In this document: in pieces, positions 59,790 to 64,000 of the stretch
Layout: every line of letters begins with the position of its first letter
Numbering within the stretch: the stretch's first letter is position 1
Source: Ruminococcaceae bacterium UBA5295
GTDB taxonomy: Bacteria > Bacillota > Clostridia > Oscillospirales > Acutalibacteraceae
NCBI GenBank assembly: GCA_002411365.1
Contig: DHSD01000029.1
Span: 1 to 64,000, forward strand
Length of the DNA: 64,000 bases
Direction of reading: 5' to 3'
Translations under genes and position numbers: made by a program
The notes under the pieces: model-generated
Seen by the model: the letters and a program-made list of their open reading frames with translations, nothing else
Databases searched by the model: none
What the model was told of the DNA's origin: nothing

Positions 59790-61808
59790 ATGGAAGGGCT
59801 TTCAATCAGACAAAAATTCTTAATACGGATGTTGCTTGAATCCAATGAGCACAAAATCGAAATCAGCCTGCTCGCGCACCAGATGGAAATCAGTGAACGC
59901 ACTGTTTTCCGCGAAATTTCTTCAATAAACGGCATACTGGAAAAATCGGGCATAAGGCTCTCTGTCAAAAATTCTGCTGTAACGATTGAAGGCGCGGAAA
60001 ACGCATATGCCGACCTGATTTCGGCGGTCGGCAATATCCCGAAGCGCCTTTTGCTCACTCCAAAGCAGCGCGTCATATTTATTGGCGCACAACTGCTGCT
60101 CGCAGACGAGCCGTACAAATCGGCCTATTTCAGCTGCCAGATGCACATAACCGAAGGCACTGTAAGCATTTATATGAACAGCATTGAGGAGTGGCTCGCA
60201 GACAAAAGCCTGACGCTGAGCCGCGGCCGCCGCAGCGGGATATGCGTAAATGGTTCCGAGTGGAACAAACGGAATGTTTTCGTTTCGCTTATCTACGACT
60301 ATAAGCCTGTAGAGGAGCTTCTCACTTATCTTTACGGGACAAGGAAAGACCCTGTGCTCGACTTTTTCTTTCAGTTCCTTTTCGGAAGTCGTGCCATAAG
60401 CATTTCCAAAGGTGTTGTGAACCTTCTTCCAGATAAGAAGATTGACGACATTCCTTACATGATAATGCTTTTTTACACTTTGATTTCGGTAAAAAAATCG
60501 ATGGCAGGCCACCCCATGTCACTCCCTGAAAAATTTACGGAAAAGGCTGTTTCATCGTGTAGCCCGGTTTTTATAGAAAAGCTGAAGCAGTTTTTTGGCG
60601 GCTGTGGTGTGCCGGTGATAAAAAGTGAGATTGCGTATATTATCATTCATCTGCCGAGCAAATATATTTTTGTAAATGGTGAGGGGCAAAGTGATATAGA
60701 TGCCATGGCGTCAGGCCTTGCAAAAGAAGTCCTTCGCAGTGTAAAGAGGAGCCTTGGCATGGATATGAGTGAAAACCGCTGCCTTGCTTCAGGTATCGCG
60801 CATTATTTTAGCCTTGCCATCTACCGCATGAAAATGGGCATACAGGTTAAAAATCCGGTACTGCAGCAAATTAAGGCACATTACAGCCAGCTGTTCCCTG
60901 CAGTTGAGAAAGCCTGCAGGCTTGTATTTTCCAACTATAACCTTTGGCTTTCGGAAGACGAGATTGGCTTTGTAACAATGGAAATAGGCGCTGGCTTTGA
61001 AGAAAAAGCTGGCAGTATTTCAATACTCATAATCTGCCCTAACGGGCTGTTTGCTTCACAAATACTTTTCAGCAAAGTAAGAAGCATTTTACAGGAAAAC
61101 GATGAAGTCAGCATTGCCTCTTTAAGGGACTGGTATGCAAGCAAAAAGGAATATGACCTTGTGCTTTCGACTGTCAATATCGAGCCCGGCGCAGGGAAAG
61201 AGCAGCAGAATGTTATGGTTGTCCCTCCGTTTTTAAGTGAGGACAACATGATAAAAATAAGGAGCTGCATAAACAAGATAAAAAAGCAAAACAGCAGCAA
61301 AACTCTTCGCGCGCAGGCAAAAGAAAATGAGAGCGTCCATGGAAGCAAACTGATTTCAGATATGCTGGAAATTTTGAGTGTGAGGACGATTCCCGAGGAA
61401 CCGTTTGAGGATATAGTTGACCGCATTGCTCGAAGCCTTGGCAGGAGACAGATAGTTTCAGACTGGCAGGAGGTAAGCCGCCTACTTATAAAGCGTGAGA
61501 AAATCGGGAGTGTTGTAGTCCCAAACAGCCGCGTCGCGCTGCTGCATGTGAGGTCTGACCTTATTGACAGGCCGTTTGTCGGGATTTACCGCCTTAACGG
61601 GAAAATCATGATGGAGAGCGCCGGATTTGCAGAAGAGCCTGTTGATACATTCCTTGTAATGCTGGCGCGCCGCACGGAGGACTCGGAGGTTATTGAAAAA
61701 ATGGGCTGTATAAGCGCCGCCCTTATAGAAAAAGAAGGGTTTGCATCGGCCCTGCGGACAGAGAATGCCAGCAGGATACGCAAGCGCTTTGCAGAAATTT
61801 TATATTAG
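59790..61808 (+). CDS. mtlR: MtlR-type PRD transcriptional activator of mannitol genes
   Basis: PTS-controlled regulator, 672 aa. Order: N-terminal HTH (SLLAHQMEISERTVFREISS, residues about 20-50), a second HTH-like region, PRD1 and PRD2 (about 190-400; FTEKAVSSCSPVFIEKLKQF and SGIAHYFSLAIYRM), an EIIB-like domain (about 410-500; LIICPNGLFASQ) and an EIIA-like domain at the end (VVVPNSRVALLHVRSDLIDR with its His). In Firmicutes such proteins are activated or silenced by HPr and EII phosphorylation. The TTGTCA repeat upstream of mtlA is its likely target. Confidence 0.93.
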   Translation: MEGLSIRQKFLIRMLLESNEHKIEISLLAHQMEISERTVFREISSINGILEKSGIRLSVKNSAVTIEGAENAYADLISAVGNIPKRLLLTPKQRVIFIGAQLLLADEPYKSAYFSCQMHITEGTVSIYMNSIEEWLADKSLTLSRGRRSGICVNGSEWNKRNVFVSLIYDYKPVEELLTYLYGTRKDPVLDFFFQFLFGSRAISISKGVVNLLPDKKIDDIPYMIMLFYTLISVKKSMAGHPMSLPEKFTEKAVSSCSPVFIEKLKQFFGGCGVPVIKSEIAYIIIHLPSKYIFVNGEGQSDIDAMASGLAKEVLRSVKRSLGMDMSENRCLASGIAHYFSLAIYRMKMGIQVKNPVLQQIKAHYSQLFPAVEKACRLVFSNYNLWLSEDEIGFVTMEIGAGFEEKAGSISILIICPNGLFASQILFSKVRSILQENDEVSIASLRDWYASKKEYDLVLSTVNIEPGAGKEQQNVMVVPPFLSEDNMIKIRSCINKIKKQNSSKTLRAQAKENESVHGSKLISDMLEILSVRTIPEEPFEDIVDRIARSLGRRQIVSDWQEVSRLLIKREKIGSVVVPNSRVALLHVRSDLIDRPFVGIYRLNGKIMMESAGFAEEPVDTFLVMLARRTEDSEVIEKMGCISAALIEKEGFASALRTENASRIRKRFAEILY

Positions 61809-61840
61809 CCACGGAATTCAGAAAGGAGACAGAAAAAACA

Positions 61841-62290
61841 ATGGCAAAGGCAAACGAAATTTTGAAGATGGAAAACATCATCATTGGTGAGAAAACAGAA
61901 ACAAAGCAGGAAGCCATTGAGCGTGTCGGCAGAATGCTCGTAAGCAGCGGCTATGCCACGCCAAATTACATTGAAGGGATGAGAAAGCGTGAAGCTGAGA
62001 TTTCTACTTATATTGGGAATGGCATCGCAATCCCGCACGGTGTAAACGAATACAAAAAGGAAATTCTCTCAACAGGCCTTGTTGTCGTGCAGTATCCTAA
62101 CGGCGTCGATTTCGGCAAAGGCAACACTGCCTATATTGTAATTGGGATTGCCGGAAAAGGCGACGAACATCTCGGCATACTGACAAAAATTGCACTGACA
62201 GTGCAGGATAAAAAGAATGTGGAGCATCTGCGCAACGCAAAAACAGCACAGGAAATTGTCTCAGTTATAGAGGAAGGTGCAAAAGAATAA
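61841..62290 (+). CDS. mtlF: PTS mannitol EIIA component
   Basis: Takes phosphate from HPr and gives it to the EIIB of MtlA. 149 aa with phospho-His in YIGNGIAIPHGVNEYKKEIL and the start ILKMENIIIGEKTETKQEAI. AAAGGAG site upstream. Its stop overlaps the mtlD ATG by one base (TAATG). Confidence 0.96.
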   Translation: MAKANEILKMENIIIGEKTETKQEAIERVGRMLVSSGYATPNYIEGMRKREAEISTYIGNGIAIPHGVNEYKKEILSTGLVVVQYPNGVDFGKGNTAYIVIGIAGKGDEHLGILTKIALTVQDKKNVEHLRNAKTAQEIVSVIEEGAKE

Positions 62291-63444
62291 TGAAAGCGGT
62301 ACATTTTGGCGCAGGAAACATCGGAAGGGGATTTATTGGCTATCTGCTGAGAAAATCGGGCTATGACCTCACTTTCGTTGATATTTCCGAAGAGCTCGTG
62401 AAAAATATAAATTCATTGGGGAGATACAATGTTATTTCGCTTGGCAAGGTAAAAACACAGGAAACGGTAACTGATGTAAAAGCCATTGGGCTGGGTGACA
62501 AGGAAAACCTTGCAAAAACAGTCTCTTGTGCAGACCTTGTCACACTTTCAATAGGAGCCAACCATCTCGAAAGCACAGGCAAGGTGATTAAGGAAGCACT
62601 GAAAAAGCGGCAAAAATCGAATCCAGAACAGCCGCTCGATATCATCGCATGCGAGAATGCGCTTTTTGCTACAGATATTCTCCGCAAATCAATAGAAGAA
62701 AACGCGGACGGAGATTTTCTTGCCTACCTGAAAAAAATGGTGGGCTTTCCGAACTGCGCAGTAGACAGGATAGTGCCTAACGTTTCCTTTAAAAAGGAGT
62801 CGCCGATAGATGTTGCCGTAGAGGATTTTTATGAATGGGACATTGAAAGCGGTGCAGTTAAGAAAAACAATAATATAAGCGGAGTTAACTATGTGGAAAA
62901 CCTCGCGCCGTTTTTAAAGCGGAAGATTTTTCTGCTTAATGGCACCCATGCGCTGATTGCCTACCTCGGCTATCAGAAACACTACAAATATATCCATGAG
63001 GCGATTCAGGACAGCGCCATCAGGAAAGCAGTTGAGAAATTCCACAGCGAGGCTTGTGCAGCGCTGCATGCCGAATACAATATGGATGCTTCTGTACTAA
63101 AAAAATATTCGGATAAGCTTATCCGCCGTTTCCAGAACCAGTACCTTCAGGATGACCTCACACGTGTGGGGCGCGACCCTGTGCGCAAACTTTCACACAA
63201 TGACCGGCTTGTTTCGCCGCTGCTCATGTGCATTGACCATGGCCTTAAATATGACGGCATAGTTACAGCGATAGCCGCAGGGTTTGCCTATGACTATAAA
63301 AATGACCCTAAGGCTGCCGAAATCCAGAAAGAAATCCATAAAAACGGCATTGAAGCCGCCGTGGGCAAATTCACAGGCCTTGCAAATGGCAGCGAGCCGG
63401 TAAAGAAAGCAATAGCTGCTTACGAAGAAATTACAGGCAAATAA
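62290..63444 (+). CDS. mtlD: Mannitol-1-phosphate 5-dehydrogenase
   Basis: Oxidises mannitol-1-phosphate to fructose-6-phosphate with NAD. 384 aa: N-terminal AVHFGAGNIGRGFIGYLL nucleotide motif, VDRIVPN, the KxxxxNGxH active-site region KRKIFLLNGTHALIAYLGYQ, and VGRDPVRKLSHNDRLVSP. Length is typical. Translation is coupled to mtlF. Confidence 0.97.
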   Translation: MKAVHFGAGNIGRGFIGYLLRKSGYDLTFVDISEELVKNINSLGRYNVISLGKVKTQETVTDVKAIGLGDKENLAKTVSCADLVTLSIGANHLESTGKVIKEALKKRQKSNPEQPLDIIACENALFATDILRKSIEENADGDFLAYLKKMVGFPNCAVDRIVPNVSFKKESPIDVAVEDFYEWDIESGAVKKNNNISGVNYVENLAPFLKRKIFLLNGTHALIAYLGYQKHYKYIHEAIQDSAIRKAVEKFHSEACAALHAEYNMDASVLKKYSDKLIRRFQNQYLQDDLTRVGRDPVRKLSHNDRLVSPLLMCIDHGLKYDGIVTAIAAGFAYDYKNDPKAAEIQKEIHKNGIEAAVGKFTGLANGSEPVKKAIAAYEEITGK

Positions 63445-63482
63445 TCAGGCTGTAAATTTTTATTGTAAAAGGTGGAAATAAA

Positions 63483-63755
63483 ATGCTTTCTAAAAAATTT
63501 GTAATAAGCAATAAGTATGGCTTTCATCTGCGTCCCGCACAGGTAATGGTTGAGAAAATGACACCGTTTAATTCATCGGTAAAAATAAAAAGAGGCAATG
63601 GGACGGAAGTTGATGCTAAAAGCCTTCTCGGCCTTATGAGCCTTGGCCTTAAAGACGGTGAAACTGTTGAGGCGGTTATCATGGGCAGTGACGAGATGAG
63701 TGCCATGAAAACATTAAAGGAGCTCTTCAGCAGTAATTTCGGCGAAAACCAGTAA
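63483..63755 (+). CDS. HPr family phosphocarrier protein
   Basis: Small PTS phosphocarrier, 90 aa. Phospho-His in YGFHLRPAQ (His near residue 16) and the regulatory Ser region AKSLLGLMSLGLKDGE, where HPr kinase would act. Located behind mtlD and ahead of Enzyme I, so it is co-expressed with the mannitol genes. Whether it is the cell's main ptsH or a dedicated copy cannot be decided from this window. Confidence 0.94.
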   Translation: MLSKKFVISNKYGFHLRPAQVMVEKMTPFNSSVKIKRGNGTEVDAKSLLGLMSLGLKDGETVEAVIMGSDEMSAMKTLKELFSSNFGENQ

Positions 63756-63798
63756 AATTACTTTCTGCAGGCTCTGTTGACCGGAGTGTGATGATAGT

Positions 63799-64000
63799 AT
63801 GGAAAAGATTTATAGAGGCATTGGTGTGTCGGAAGGCATATGCCGCGGAAAAACCTTCGTTTTCCGGCACAACAAAAATGCCGGAACTTCCCGCACAATT
63901 TCCGAAAAAAATGTAAAGGAGGAAATCAGCAGGCTGGAAAGTGCCGTACGGCAGGCAGAAAAAGAAATAGACGGGCTGATTGCAAAAGCCAGTGAATCGC
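63799..64000 (+). CDS. ptsI: PTS Enzyme I, N-terminal part (3' end outside window)
   Basis: Phosphoenolpyruvate-protein phosphotransferase. Only 67 codons are in the window: MEKIYRGIGVSEGICRGKTF and a helical segment EEISRLESAVRQAEKEIDGL, the usual N-terminus of Enzyme I. Start ATG 63799 has GGAG upstream at a long spacing. The frame is open to the edge. Its place after HPr gives the common ptsH-ptsI order. Confidence 0.9.
   Translation, partial: MEKIYRGIGVSEGICRGKTFVFRHNKNAGTSRTISEKNVKEEISRLESAVRQAEKEIDGLIAKASES

Noticed and set aside
1..64000. CRISPR arrays, insertion sequences, prophage, rRNA and tRNA genes
   Set aside because: No spaced repeats of CRISPR size, no transposase or integrase frame, and no tRNA or rRNA signatures were seen on either strand by eye.

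Overview
The window looks like a chromosomal segment of a low-to-mid GC, Gram-positive anaerobe of the class Clostridia, most likely Oscillospiraceae (Ruminococcaceae). This is inferred from gene content and style: rpoA-rplQ, a pyrDK-type pyrimidine cluster, a glmS ribozyme, two T-box leaders, PTS genes with MtlR, and strong AGGAGG ribosome sites with many TTG/GTG starts. No rRNA or tRNA gene is seen, so the species cannot be fixed. There is no prophage, transposase or CRISPR array. The only island-like part is an AT-rich methylase segment at about 14.4-15.8 kb.

Layout. 0-1 kb: end of rpoA and rplQ. 1.2-3.1 kb: two tandem DegV fatty-acid-binding proteins. 3.2-9.2 kb (minus): YdcF-like protein, pyrC, pyrF, pyrK, pyrD, a histidine phosphatase and ruvX. 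9.4-11.7 kb: serC-serA. 11.7-13.03 kb: a non-coding block. It holds a 6S-like RNA (minus), a small DUF1292 gene (minus) and, divergent from it, an unassigned RNA of about 600 nt (plus) with a consensus promoter, long-range helices and a strong terminator. 13.1-16.7 kb: hflX (minus), a D12-class DNA adenine methylase with a collapsed restriction-enzyme remnant, and proC. 16.9-27.3 kb: a maltodextrin locus with a membrane-anchored beta-propeller protein, a LacI regulator, an ABC importer (binding protein and two permeases, no ATPase), alpha-glucan phosphorylase and malQ. A common CG-centred operator motif sits at three of its promoters. 27.5-30.0 kb: M14 peptidase and MFS exporter. 30.2-35.6 kb: FG-GAP-like lipoprotein, two-component pair, DUF1385 protein and prmC. 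35.7-39.5 kb: recA-recX-rimO-pgsA. 39.5-43.8 kb: cysteine T-box, cysE-cysS, an atypical Nramp transporter and a YbaK deacylase. 44.0-46.2 kb: a T-box with a probable isoleucine specifier ahead of a CstA-family transporter. 46.3-51.2 kb: fused otsA-otsB, SpoVB-like flippase (both minus) and prmA. 51.2-55.8 kb: MoxR ATPase, DUF58 and transglutaminase operon. 55.9-57.9 kb: glmS with its ribozyme (minus). 58.1-64 kb: mannitol operon mtlA-mtlR-mtlF-mtlD followed by HPr and Enzyme I (cut by the window edge).

How the genes work together. The LacI locus would import maltodextrins, rearrange them (MalQ) and phosphorolyse them to glucose-1-phosphate. The mannitol cluster carries its own phosphorelay proteins as well as the transporter, activator and dehydrogenase. 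Cysteine synthesis and charging are under one T-box. The strongest candidate for undescribed biology is the large structured RNA at 12.43-13.03 kb.
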